A DNA stretch of 64,000 nucleotides from Dryomyza anilis (taxonomy: Eukaryota > Arthropoda > Insecta > Diptera > Dryomyzidae). This document shows, one piece after another, positions 9,344-20,800 of this stretch. Position 1 is the stretch's first letter. Each line of letters opens with the position of its first letter. Below the pieces are notes generated by a model, which had not been told where the DNA came from, did not search any database, and worked only from the letters and a program-made list of their open reading frames with translations. A program made the translations under genes and the position numbers. The stretch is from the NCBI GenBank assembly GCA_951804985.1, contig OX638133.1:74654367-74718366 (forward strand). Reading direction: 5' to 3'.

Positions 9344-10312
9344 AACATAAAAGGTTTAATATGTACGGGGGTTGCGTTTCCGAAATGTTTAAGTATAATT
9401 TTGCTCTGAGAAAATCAATGCACTTATTTTTAAATCAACTTTGTGGAGCTGTTGAGTAATTTTCGCTTGAATGACAAGCTACTCTCAACATGTTTAGTGA
9501 GCGGTCGCCATTTTTTCCAGCATAAAATTTTTACGCTACATATGCGCTGCCTTTGTTATCGATGATATTTTAACTAAAATATTTATAAACAACAAAGAAA
9601 TTTAGATTGGAAAAATATTTTTTCAATCATATAAAGAGTTGTATGTAACTTTAATAAAATATTAATAATAAATTATTTTGTAAATTGATAGATGAGGTAG
9701 CGGTGCATTCAAAAAAAGTGAGCGATTAGTTAGTGAGCAGTCTCGCAGCTGTTGAGGTCGCTGAATGCAGCCAGTGTATATCAGCTCATCGTGCATTTTC
9801 CGTGCAGTAGAATTCTCGGGATGACTTTAGTGTTTGGACCTGCACTTATATATTAATTGATTTGTATGTTTACGAATTCAAGCGAAAAACAATGATCTCC
9901 CTGATTGTGCGAATGCAGTGGCACATATGTAGTGGTGAAAAAAATGAAAATTTTCTTGTTGACATTTAATTTATCACGTTACTGGGTTGCCTCTGAGTAA
10001 TTTTGTGTAGTGTAATGAATAACATTCATTTATTCGTCTTGATCATGACATTACATCCACATTGGTTGTAAAAGAAAATAATCCAAATTAATCGAACCTT
10101 AAACTCATTGCTTATTGGAATCCCGGGATTCTTATTTTTTAAATCGATTATTTGATCTGAAAATCGATTCTGAAAATTCGATTTACCCATCACTAAAATC
10201 GAAATCGATTTACACATCACTATTTCGCGTCATGTAAACAAAGGGCGCAAATTGGCAAAGTTTAATAACAAATTTTTCAAAGAAATAAAAGACTAAAATT
10301 AATTTTTAAAAA

Positions 10313-12547
10313 ATGGCAAATTATCGACCACCAGAAAGTGACTCTGAGGATGATTACGATGGTTTTTCATTTGGCGATGACGTGAGTCCTAAGTAGCAAG
10401 CAAAATGCTGAGGATGCAATATATTCAAGGACATGCCTTGCGCAGTATTCATGGTCATTGTTTTTTTTATAATTTTCTCCTTTTTGCCGTGTAGATCATC
10501 AAGAAAGATTATCGCTCCCATTTTGTGGTCGATGTCGATCAGGAACTATATGATGCAGTGATGCAGGGTAACTTGGAGAAGGTGCAGCAACAAGTGGACA
10601 TGTTGAAGTTTGATGTTAATGCACCAATAAAAGGTAATTAAACTTATAGAATATATTTTTTAAAGTATTTGGTATAATTTCAAGTAGATTTGTGTAGATA
10701 TTTGGTATTTAAAATATGAAAGTCATGATAAAATATTTATTTTGAGTTCAATTTATTATAGTTAAATCATGAGTTAAACTGTATTAAAATAATAAATTTA
10801 CATTTTAAAAACAACAGGTGGCTTTACACTGCTTCTTAATGCTTGTCGCAATGGCGACCTGCACATTGTGCGTTACTTGCTGGACGAGAAAAAGGCCAAT
10901 GTGAACAAACAAGTCGACTCTTATACGCCGCTAATGCTAGCCTGCGAATGCGTCAAAGATGCGCGCACCATCGAACATATTGTGCAGCTACTGCTGGCAC
11001 ACGATGCCATCATTAATGTGTCCGATAAATATGGTGCAACTCCTTTTATGCATGCCTGTAAAAATGGTTATACGGCTGTGGTGCGTCTGCTAATCAAAGA
11101 TGTTTCATTCGATGCAAACGATAATAATGGTTGTACTCCCATATTTCATGCAATCGAAAACAATCGTCCGGAAATTGTCAAAATACTCGTTGAAGCAGGC
11201 GCTAATGCGACCATAGCAAATCGTAAAGGATATACACCGGTGCAGGTGGCACAATTTCATGGTTTCTATGATATGTTGGAACTGTTGCCGCAGGAACATG
11301 CCAATAGCTATGTAGTGCCTTCGACATTTCTCAGCTATAATACACTGCGCGACTATATACCGCGTATATTTCTCAAGTCCGACTGTCCTGAATATTTTCA
11401 GGAAATTAATTCCATCTTAATGTCTATAAATATGGAACGTTTTTTGGAGTATTTTGCCAAGGAACATATTTCATTGTCACAGTTTCTCTCCTTGTCCGAA
11501 GAACGTTTAAAAGAGCTGGGCATTGAGTATCCCATATATCGCATGAAGATTTCGAAGGGTCTTTTGGATTTTCATTTACATCATTGGTCGAAAAAATCAA
11601 TTGCACGCGTTAGTAAACTATCCCGTGAGAACTTCTATGAGGTGCTCATAATGACGGCCAATCATTTGCAGCATTTGGTCATTATCAATTCGACGCTGCG
11701 TTTTATCAGAATTAATCTAGCAGCTGGGAAATTGGGAAAGGTTTCCGTGGAGCAGCTACAGGTCATGCAACGCAACTTGAATGCCTATCGACAGACAATA
11801 AGAGATCAGAAAAAGACAACTAAATATGTAAGTAGGAGTATTTTATAATAATTTACTTTACAAAAAAAAATATATTTCCAATAACTTTGTATTAAAATAA
11901 TAATTGAAATTTTGTTTGTGAAACTTGCAAATTTTAGGCACTATATGAATTGTAGGCTGTATGTGAGTTTGTCATAACCTAAAGATTACACTAAATTGTC
12001 AGTAATGCATTGTTTAATAATTAATAGTTATAGTATATAGTATACATAGTTGATTTTTAGAATGTCTGTGAGTTTGTTTAAATATGAGTACTAGCCTAAA
12101 TTGTCGATATTGCAGCGTTTACTCTCAATTTACCAAATTTCGAGCAACCTAAATTGGACTCAGCGAACATAAAAATGCGAATTTTTATAGATTATTGATT
12201 TTTATATTATTCAAAATTATTGATTAATCAGTATATTATTAATGAAATACATTTTAATGAAAATATGAATTTTGTTTTTCAAATTATACCTGTAATACAG
12301 ATCTATAATATGTTATTTTATGTACAAAATACTTAATTCAAAATACTTATCACTATTTTATTTTCCTTTTATTATTAACTTTTTACAGTTGGCAACCTTC
12401 AGCCCACCGAAGAATCCACTCTATATTGACTACGATGAATTTTTGGCCGAGCGCAAGCGAACAAAAATGTGCTGTTATTTTAAATACACAACTATTGCCA
12501 TTGGGATCTCAGTGTTCATATGCCTTAAATTTAAGAAGATTTTTTGA
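10313..12547 (+). CDS. Gasz: Gasz: ankyrin/SAM tail-anchored piRNA-pathway protein
   Basis: Four exons, 10313-10381, 10495-10633, 10818-11827 and 12389-12547 (stop TGA), all GT/AG with consistent phase, give 458 residues; fly Gasz is of about this size as I recall. Residues 1-23 are acidic (SDSEDD). Four to five ankyrin repeats span about 35-235 (GGFTLLLNACRNGDLHIVRYLL, SYTPLMLACE, YGATPFMHACKNGYTAVVRLL, GCTPIFHAIENNRPEIVKIL, GYTPVQVAQ). A SAM domain follows at about 272-330 (MERFLEYFAKEHISLSQFL). The C-terminus has a hydrophobic segment near 436-455 (TTIAIGISVFICL) followed by basic residues, a tail anchor. GASZ family proteins hold the germline piRNA machinery on the mitochondrial outer membrane. 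Domain order plus tail anchor separates it from ordinary ankyrin proteins. Start ATG is the first in frame and is preceded by AAAAA. An AATAAA lies at 12789-12794. Confidence 0.9.
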
Positions 12548-13479
12548 TAGCAATTAAATCCATTGTAACATAATGTACCTTAAAATTGAATATGCTTTGA
12601 AAGCAGTTTTTCTTTTATTTTTTGTTTTGAAGCTTTTTATTATCACTTAAAAAAAATAATTGCAATGAACTAAACATACTTTTTTTATATTCAACAAAAT
12701 TTTATATAAAATTAAAATCAAACAAAATATTTAATATTTCTTTATATTTAGATTCGCGTAAAGCAATAACCATTAAATATAATATGTGTTAATAAACGTT
12801 TTATAAATGGATAAAAGGTGAATACAAAATATCACTATTTAACAAATATGTCTAATAAATACTATTTTTGACAATGTTACTATACAAATAAAATAAAAAA
12901 TATATACAAATAAAATAAAAAAAATAAAATTGAATTAAAAATTTAATTTTATATATGTTGTACGCTAGCTATTATCATTGCGTTTATATTTAAATTATGC
13001 TCAATATTATACATACTCAGTTTTTTCTATTACGTAGAGTTTTTGAGAAAAATTCGGGGAAAAATAAGTATTTTGTAGACATTTATATGGAAAATATACA
13101 AGCATTATAAATTTAAACTGGTATTGATGGAAACTGTGGATGGAAAAGTTAGTAATTTTCAACGTTAGTTTGAATAATACTCTGCATAATCATAAATCAT
13201 TTTCTTATTTATCATTAGATCCAAAATGCTAAAAAATCGTCCAAAAATAGTCTAAGAATATCATATTTTTCTTTTGATTCAAATATCTTATAAACCTATT
13301 GGAATAATAGTATTTGCTTGCATATTGTAATTAGTTTTGACAATTAAAAGAAAAATTACGTTGGCAGTTATTTGTAAAAACAGAAATTCATTATTGATCG
13401 AAATTTAAGTATTTGACAGCAAAAAAAAAAATCGAATTCGTTACCGGAAACTTGATCTGGTTCACAACAAACATGTTGA

Positions 13480-14000
13480 GTCTTTTAAGACACCTAAATG
13501 TGTCATATTTATGAGTGTTACCGTCATATATCAGCACTTAAAAGAGCCCAATAATGCTCTCGACCCCTGGGTAGAGGCCCAAAAACCCTCATATTTATGA
13601 GACTCTTAATACTCCTAATATTTGAGAACCAAAAAGGTTCCCGACTTTTGGGTAGAAGGTACGATTTTATAAGCCCAAAAACGCCCATATTTATGCAACT
13701 TTTATTGCTCCTAAAACACTCATATATGAGCACTTAAAAGAGTATAAAAAGACTCCCAACCCCTGAATAGAGAGCACGATTTTATATATATGAGACTATT
13801 ATTACTCTTAAAAGAATCATATTACAGTACTAAAAAGGGTTCAAAATGGGGGCTGATCTGAATGGATACAGTTTTAAGAAACCTAAAATTCTCATATTTA
13901 TGATCATATTAAATATTCATGAAACATTCATATTTTATGAGACTCCATTTTCGATGGTTTCCTCTTTTAAATTATATATAGTGTCTTAAATGAATTCAAC
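13480..14000. repeat. Degenerate short-period repeat tract
   Basis: Repeated versions of CTCATATTTATGAGACTC and ACTCCTAAAA with intervening 'CCC(G/T)ACTTTTGGGTAGA' motifs. Comparable sequence recurs at 15480-15880 on the far side of the element 14117-15463, suggesting one larger repeat that was split by it. Confidence 0.5.
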
Positions 14001-14116
14001 ATCATTCATGTTCATGTTTTTCTTAGTCCAGACATCCGAAAAAAAACGCATCCATTTCAATTAAATTCATGAAATATTTACACTAATTAAATTTGATTTC
14101 AAATTCTAATTGATTA

Positions 14117-15463
14117 TACCCAAGAAACAAAACGGTTCGTTAACGGTGCCGTATACGGAACAGCAATACGGAATACGATTCCGTAAACGTTCCGTTTTCT
14201 GGATACGAAAACGGTCCAGTGAACGGATAAAGAGGAACATCGAAACAGATTTCGAATCCGTTGAGAGTACGTACGTTTCGACGGTACGTTAACGGGCCGT
14301 CATACTGGATTACAAACGGAGTGAGTCCGTCTTACGTCCGAGTACGTTTCGGCGGTACGTTTACGGACCGTTAACTGTATGAAATACGGAGTGCATCCGT
14401 TGATTTACGTTTTGACGGTCCGTTAACAGACCGCCATTCTGGACAAAATACGGATTGAGTCCGTTGAGAATGCATTTCGACGGTCTGTTAACGTACCGTA
14501 GATCTGTATGAAAAACGGAATGAATAGATTAAAAACACCGTTTTCATACCATACAATGTATACTAAATGACCTCTTGCATATTTTTATTTTACAAGAAAC
14601 AAACTTATTATGAATAAAATTGAATATGAAACATACAATTTTTACCAAATAACATAATAGGTGTTAATAATTTTGTAATCTACTGAAATTCCACATGGTA
14701 TTTCCATTATCGATTTCGTGTCAACAAAGACCAAAACAATAATAATTTTATCACTTTAACTGGATTGCAGTTGTCATAGGGCTTGAATGAGTCTCTTTGT
14801 AGGGTGCAATGTTTAGTGATGGACGTTTATCAGCCAAAAAGCCATGTCAATTTTGCATCGCACATTTTCCGCAAACTTTATACCACATTTTCAGGAGCTC
14901 TTAGATATAGTTCTTTTTGAATTGAAAGACGTTTGAAGCCATCGAAGATTCTCAAAATATGGAACTGAAAATGTATGTAAATTCTGCAAAGAAAATTTGA
15001 ATAAATGTGTATTTCATTTATATTTTATTCACTTATCTTGTTTGGTCTTCGAGAGAGGCATTCACCAACTGTAATCCTCCGAGCTTATTGTTCATGTTCA
15101 CAAAGTCAAATAAATTCAAGCCCTATGACAAAATGTACACCAATAACGGAAGAAAATCGTTGCCGTTGAGTTGGAGTATAAACGGAAAATTTACGGAGTA
15201 CTCCGTTTCAACGGAAACATTACGGAGTACTCCGTTTCAACGGTACCGTAAACGACTACAACAAAACGCAAAACTTACGGAGTTATTTAGAAATACGGAG
15301 CAAAACGGAATTCTAACGGAGTCGTCCGATTTGACGGTACGTTAACGGTGCGTAATCGTATATGCTACGACGGATACAAGCTTAATGATCCGTAAACATG
15401 CCATCAATGACGGTATTGTATTTCCGTGTGTGTCGTATGCTCAGTATAAATGTTTCTTGGGTA
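14117..15463. mobile_element. Inverted-repeat (MITE-like) element rich in ACGG motifs
   Basis: Exact 13-bp terminal inverted repeats TACCCAAGAAACA (14117-14129) and complement (15451-15463). The ends are packed with ACGG/CCGT/GTTAACGG motifs in units of about 65 bp, far more GC-rich than the surroundings. The central part holds an exact 18-bp inverted pair (14771-14788 and 15114-15131). No transposase frame is visible, so it would be non-autonomous. The superfamily is not assignable by eye. Confidence 0.65.
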
Positions 15464-15479
15464 GTATTAAATTTTATTT

Positions 15480-15880
15480 AAGCAGTAGTCTCCTAAAGCC
15501 AGCATAAATAAGATGCTTTTATGACTCCATTAAAAGGGAAATTTCGGAGTGCTTCTAAAATATTTGAAATTTGATGATTTTATGAGTTTCATTTGATTGG
15601 GCTCCTAAAGCGCTCATGAATGAGACTCTTTTATGAGTAAAAATTTGAAGCGTTCCTAAAACATTCTTAAATATAGAACTTTTATGAGTCTTTTTTCTGA
15701 GCGCTCAGAGACGATTTATGTTTGATCTTTTAGGAGTCTAATTTATGAGGGCTCAAATAATTCCTAAATATGAATCTTTTATGAGTCATATTTTTGAAAG
15801 CTCCGAAAACAGTCTTAAATGAGATACTTTTATGAATATTTTTTCTGAGGGCTCATTAAAACACTCAAAAATTGATTACA
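15480..15880. repeat. Degenerate CTCATAAATGAGA-type repeat tract
   Basis: Irregular repeats of GACTCTTTTATGAGT and CTCCTAAA(A/G)C spaced 50-80 bp. Related to 13480-14000. No coding sense. Confidence 0.5.
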
Positions 15881-16248
15881 AATTATAAGAGATTAATCTT
15901 TAATTATTTAAAGCCTCTTTTTTTTCTTGACATTCAAATTATTATTCACTATCAAATAATAACGTGGGTTCTTTAAAGATAACGTAATCATTTAAGTGTT
16001 ATATTTTATTCTCTATATAATTTACAAGCAAGGTTTAAAGTCTATGTATTGATTAAAAAATATAGTTGGCAACTCAAAAAGTATTTCACCAAAAGTACTT
16101 GAGCTTTTTTCACCACAGTATTTCACAGACTAACAGCTGACTTTGTTATTAAAAATATTCGGCGCCGCTTCCACATATTCACGATTTTCACAAGCAATCT
16201 GAATTTAATTGAAATACTTTTAAAATAAAAACACAGGCATATAGCAAA

Positions 16249-17690
16249 ATGTTGCGTAAATTATTGGTAAATATTAAAAATAAAAAATTTAATGAAATGC
16301 ATAAAATAAATGAGCCAAAATTTAAATTGAATACAAATTTTGGCTTTGTTTTGGTTGCATAACCACAAATGATGAATTTTCTGTAATTAAAATATTTTTA
16401 TGCACCGCCAGACAAGCAGCTACCAACGCACGAGCAGCATTCTGCTGGCACGTAGCCAACGCTTTTCTGAGCAGAGCAGCGATGCCAAGCAAAAGCCGGA
16501 AGTCATTAATCATGCGGATGTGCCAATCGTAGACTTCGAGGATCCAGATTATTTGCCGTTGCCCGAATATCCGATGCGTCCTGATGAGCCGCTGGCGAAG
16601 CGCAAACAGAGGTTTGTAGTTTGTGTACCTTATATGGCTGGGTTACAGGGTATATCGTCGGTGGTCGAAACAAATGTTACAAAAAACATATTTTCCATAC
16701 AATTTTTTTTTTCTTTTTTTATTTTTTTACACTTACTACTGAATTTGAAAAGCAATATTTACAAAATTTCTTTTAAAGATTCGTTGATTTTATACAAAAA
16801 GACTTATTCGTGGATTATATATGACTACACTATTTACAAATGTAAATCAGAATAGTTCAATTGAATTTCATAAATTCAATTTGAAATTTAAAAGACCAAT
16901 TGTAATTATGTTATTCTATTTGAAATTCAAAACGCATCAATTGTAAATCAGAAATTACATATCAAATTCAAAGATATCGATTGTTATCCAGAAATTCCAT
17001 TCGAAATTCAAAACACACCAATTGTAATTACTTTTGAAATTTGAAATTGTAATTCAAAAATTACATCTGAAATTCAAAACATGTCAATTGATATTTAGAA
17101 TTGTTCATTTGATTTTCAGAATACTACTGAAAATCAAATGAATAATATCTGAATTACAATTGACATGCTTTGAATTTTAAAAGAATTTCTTAATTACAAT
17201 TGATTTCAAATGGAATTTCGGAATTACAATTGATGTCTTTATTAATTTCAATTTCTTTTCAGAATTACATTTGTAAATGGTGTAGATTTTATAATTTGCA
17301 TAAAGATTATTTGAAATTTTGATTTAGCCACTGAGCGATTCAAAGGTTTTTCGTTTTTATTTTTAGGATTACTATTAATTTAGTTAAAAATATTTAATTT
17401 CTATATCAATTCTTTGCAGACTTGTCTATCAATCGCGCAAGCGCGGCATGCTGGAGAACGACTTGCTGCTGAGCACTTTCATCGACAAGTACCTGAAGGA
17501 TATGGATGCCGGGCAGGTTGCACAATACGATCAGCTCATCAATGGCGTCACCAACGATTGGGATATATTCTACTGGGCCACCAATGTAAAGCCAACACCG
17601 GAGGAATATGACAATGAAATTATGCGCATGTTAAAGGAACATGTGGCCAATGCCAATCGCGAGAAGCGACTGCGCCAGCCTAATTTATAA
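16249..17690 (+). CDS. Sdhaf2: Succinate dehydrogenase assembly factor 2, mitochondrial
   Basis: Three exons, 16249-16266, 16412-16611 and 17420-17690 (stop TAA), GT/AG borders and matching phases, 162 residues. The N-terminus is basic and Ser-rich ([15 protein letters not shown]), as for a mitochondrial presequence. The conserved core reads [20 protein letters not shown] ... [19 protein letters not shown], then [18 protein letters not shown]; this is the SDHAF2/Sdh5 family (Pfam Sdh5). Family members help attach FAD to the SDH flavoprotein subunit in the matrix. The six-codon first exon is inferred from the splice site and leader character; the rest is secure. AATAAA at 17732-17737. It converges on Mlh1, stop to stop 127 bp apart. 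Intron 2 contains a foldback element. Confidence 0.92.
16826..17284. repeat. Foldback repeat inside Sdhaf2 intron 2
   Basis: Ends TACACTATTTACAAATGTAA (16826) and TTACATTTGTAAATGGTGTA (17265-17284) are inverted copies with one mismatch. The interior is built from 50-60 bp degenerate subunits of CAATTGTAATTC..GAAATTC, arranged in both orientations. A transcript could fold it into a long hairpin. Confidence 0.6.
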
Positions 17691-17731
17691 ATTAAATGAA
17701 AACAATTGTTATATTACATTTAAAACTTTAT

Positions 17732-17737
17732 AATAAA
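17732..17737 (+). terminator. Poly(A) signal AATAAA, Sdhaf2
   Basis: AATAAA 42 bp after the stop codon at 17690, the only clear signal before the convergent gene. Confidence 0.6.
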
Positions 17738-17805
17738 ATGCTTTAAATTAGTTTAGTACTTAAATTAGTTTAGTACTTGAATTTAGTGTTTTTTTTTAAA
17801 TTGTA

Positions 17806-17811
17806 TTTATT
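17806..17811 (-). terminator. Poly(A) signal AATAAA, Mlh1
   Basis: On the minus strand AATAAA lies 6 bp past the stop codon (17818), giving a very short 3' UTR before the convergent gene. Confidence 0.55.
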
Positions 17812-17817
17812 TCTATT

Positions 17818-20800
17818 CTAACAACGTTCAAATACTTTATAGAGCGTCGGCAAATTAGTCAACTCGTAGATGCGCGTCTTGAGTTTATTTGGAGGCAGCA
17901 GATACTGCTTGAACGCGGCATAGAGCACATGTTCCACTGTCCACTTGTGCTGCTTTGTTTGGTCCTTTAGCGCCACCTGCGAAACACGCGCATAAAAATA
18001 GGCTGTCTCGCGACAAAAACTTGTGAAACACTCTTCTTCTGTTGACCACTCCACCTCGGTGGCCAGACGCAACAGATAAAGCGGCAGATACGCGACACAC
18101 GGTTGATGTTGTGGCAATAATGCCGGCAATGTTTCCAACATGCCTTCGTTTGTGATGCACAGCCCAAAGTATTCGCTCATAATGCGTGATTTTGAGATGA
18201 GAATTTCGAGTGCACTGGCGACCAACTCATCTTTGTCGCCATCGTCGGGCGTCCAGCCAGATTCGGAGGCGTTGAGCGCCACCAGCAGCAGCTCTTTGAC
18301 GCACAGGTTGGGCGTGAACGTGATGTGTGAAAAGTTTTGAAATTCATAAACGAGACGTTGATAGAAAAGCGATTCGCTGTTGGCAATGAGGAGAATAATA
18401 TTACAAGACTAATAAAACAAGATTAAAAAAAAAAGTAATATTTTCTTACCAAAATTTAACAGTGTTGCATAGGTAGAGCTTTGTTTCGTGCTGCAAAAGC
18501 GCATAGCTGCTGTCGACGACGCCCACAAACACCATGTGTTTCAAGGTTTTGCGAAGCTCTACGTCGCACGCCTGCTCTATGCGTTTCTGCATATTCAGGA
18601 TGCTGGTCAAACGCACTTCACGTGTTTTTCGCATGCTCTCATCGGCTATAATAGTTGTTTGCAATTGCGTCAACTGCATAGTTTTATTATTTGCTGTGAG
18701 AAATTTGTCCAGTTTCTGTTCTTTGGCATCGGTGCGTATCATATCCTTGGCGTAGACACGTTCGCCGGTGGTGCTACTATTTATCGTTTGATTGGTGTCT
18801 GCAGCAGCAACACTTGAATCGCCGTCTGTTGCTCCTGGCAGCTTTAGCTGTTTGTAGAAGGTGCGCGTACTATTGCTGCCCAGTAATTTGGCCTCAATAC
18901 AGCCTTTTATCTTTTCAATTATTTCTTCCTCGTACAGAAAGTGTACCTCGTGTTTGGTCGGATGCACGTTGACATCAATGTTTGATGGCTCCAGTTCGAG
19001 GCTCATGTAGACAAAGGGATGAGAACCGCGCGGCAAGTAGGCGCTGTAAGCGGCATCGATGGCGGCTTTGAGAGCTGTTTTTTTGTAAAATTTAATCAAA
19101 AGTTATTTTATTCAATTCAAGGATTTTCTTTTTTAAATATAAAATATATCTTACATTTTTTTATTAGAAAATTTAAATATTTATTAAAAAAAAGAGTATA
19201 CATTTTTACTACAACTACAAATTTCTATTATAATAATATAATAGTTTGGCGCTACAGTCCTGTATAGAACTTCGGCCGAGCTCTCTCACCATTTTGAGCT
19301 GTGCGTGTTATATTTATACTCAAAGTGGTGGGACCTACAGTTTATTGCCGAATCCGAACGGCGGGTGAGAGCTTTTTCATAGGCAAAGGTTTTACTCTCG
19401 TAGGTTTGCCATTTACTGACGAGAGGTAGCGCGGTATAGAAAAATGTTTCTATGAAAAGATGTAGTTAGCCTAAGTCCAGGCTTGAACCGGGGAACTTTC
19501 GGATCGCAGTCCAACGCACTAACCACTGAGCTACCGTACGTAGCTACAAATTTCTATTACAAAATTAAAAATTGTGTTCGAAAATTAAAATTAATGCCCT
19601 TTTTTGTATTTTGAAACAAAGGACTATCAGCCTTATGCTATAAGTCGTCGATCGACGAAAATCGTCCAGAATTTGTCGGATTTTCGTGTGAGAAAGTTTG
19701 TTGTATGCTGTATAGCACATCGTCTCACAATGTGACGACACAACGTAAGAAATCAAATTGTGCGTAAACAATTGTATTGAAAATTGTCTTTGCTAAATAA
19801 AAGTACATTGATTGGAAACGCGAAATTGAGAACATTGAGAGACTACGCAACGGGGGACGAATGTGGCGTAAAGCTCGACGAACCAATACGTAATATATAT
19901 ACAGCATACAATTTTATTACGTATGTGAGTGAAAACCTGACGAAATGTGTCACTCACGAAATTATACAGCATAAGGCTGTATTAGACGAAAGTGACGTAA
20001 TTTAAACTAAATTTCAAAGTTCTAAAAGTCATGTAACATGAAATCAAAATTTGTGTGACGATATTTTGACGACAAATTTTCGTTTCGTTCTTCGTTTCGA
20101 AATACAGAAAGAGGGTATTAAATTATAAAACTCAAATTTTGGATAGAAATATTATATACCTGACCTGTGTGCATAAAAATAGTAGTGTTTACCTATAAAT
20201 TATCGCAATTTTTGGTCGCGTTGTGGCATAAGAACAACAAAGTATTTTTATTATTAATATATTATAGAAATTGATGATTAAAATGACGTGCAATTCTTCA
20301 ATATTTTTAAAAATTTTGAAAATGTCCCTAACTTTTGTAGGCGAGTCTTGAATGTTTCTGTGCAAAATAATAGTAGTGCCACCGAATATGTTACAAAATC
20401 GACATATTTTTTAAATAACTGAATTTATAGCTAGTATTTGTATTAGTGAGATTAATAGGAACAAAATTGAAAAATATTTGAAATATTATGTGTTGATTTG
20501 ATTGAATATAGGACCTACAATAAAAAAATCCTTAAACTTGTATTCTGTCAAAAATGAGGCTTTTAAAATTATTCAAAATTTATTACGATATTGTTGGTTG
20601 CTTTACTAAAATAATAATTAATAAAAAGCTGAACTAGCTTAACTTGGAAATATATCAAAAATTGACTTCTTTGAACTTGACTTATGATTTGAATAACATA
20701 TTCTGTGACAGATATCAAAGTAATAAAAGTTTGAGTAAGCAGATCGATAGATTAGCCAATAAAGAACAAGATCATAAATAAATTTTAAGACCTTGTGAAA

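Larger units (their letters stand above)
7529..10312. other. Intergenic, divergent between Nop60B and Gasz
   Basis: Upstream regions of both genes, which are transcribed away from each other, so both promoters should lie here. I see no TATA box at a convincing place. About 7560-7760 is clearly less AT-rich and adjoins the Nop60B start. Two hairpins stand out at 7881-8010 and 9272-9343 (separate entries). No open frame resembles a known protein. Confidence 0.6.
12548..16248. other. Intergenic, between Gasz and Sdhaf2
   Basis: No coding sequence recognised. It holds the Gasz 3' UTR, about 0.8 kb of featureless AT-rich DNA, degenerate repeats at 13480-14000 and 15480-15880, and the inverted-repeat element 14117-15463 between them. 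The last 200 bp before 16249 are the likely Sdhaf2 upstream region. Confidence 0.6.

Noticed and set aside
18140..18817. Frames of 60-110 codons on the plus strand opposite Mlh1
   Set aside because: Antisense shadows of Mlh1 exons 4 and 5.
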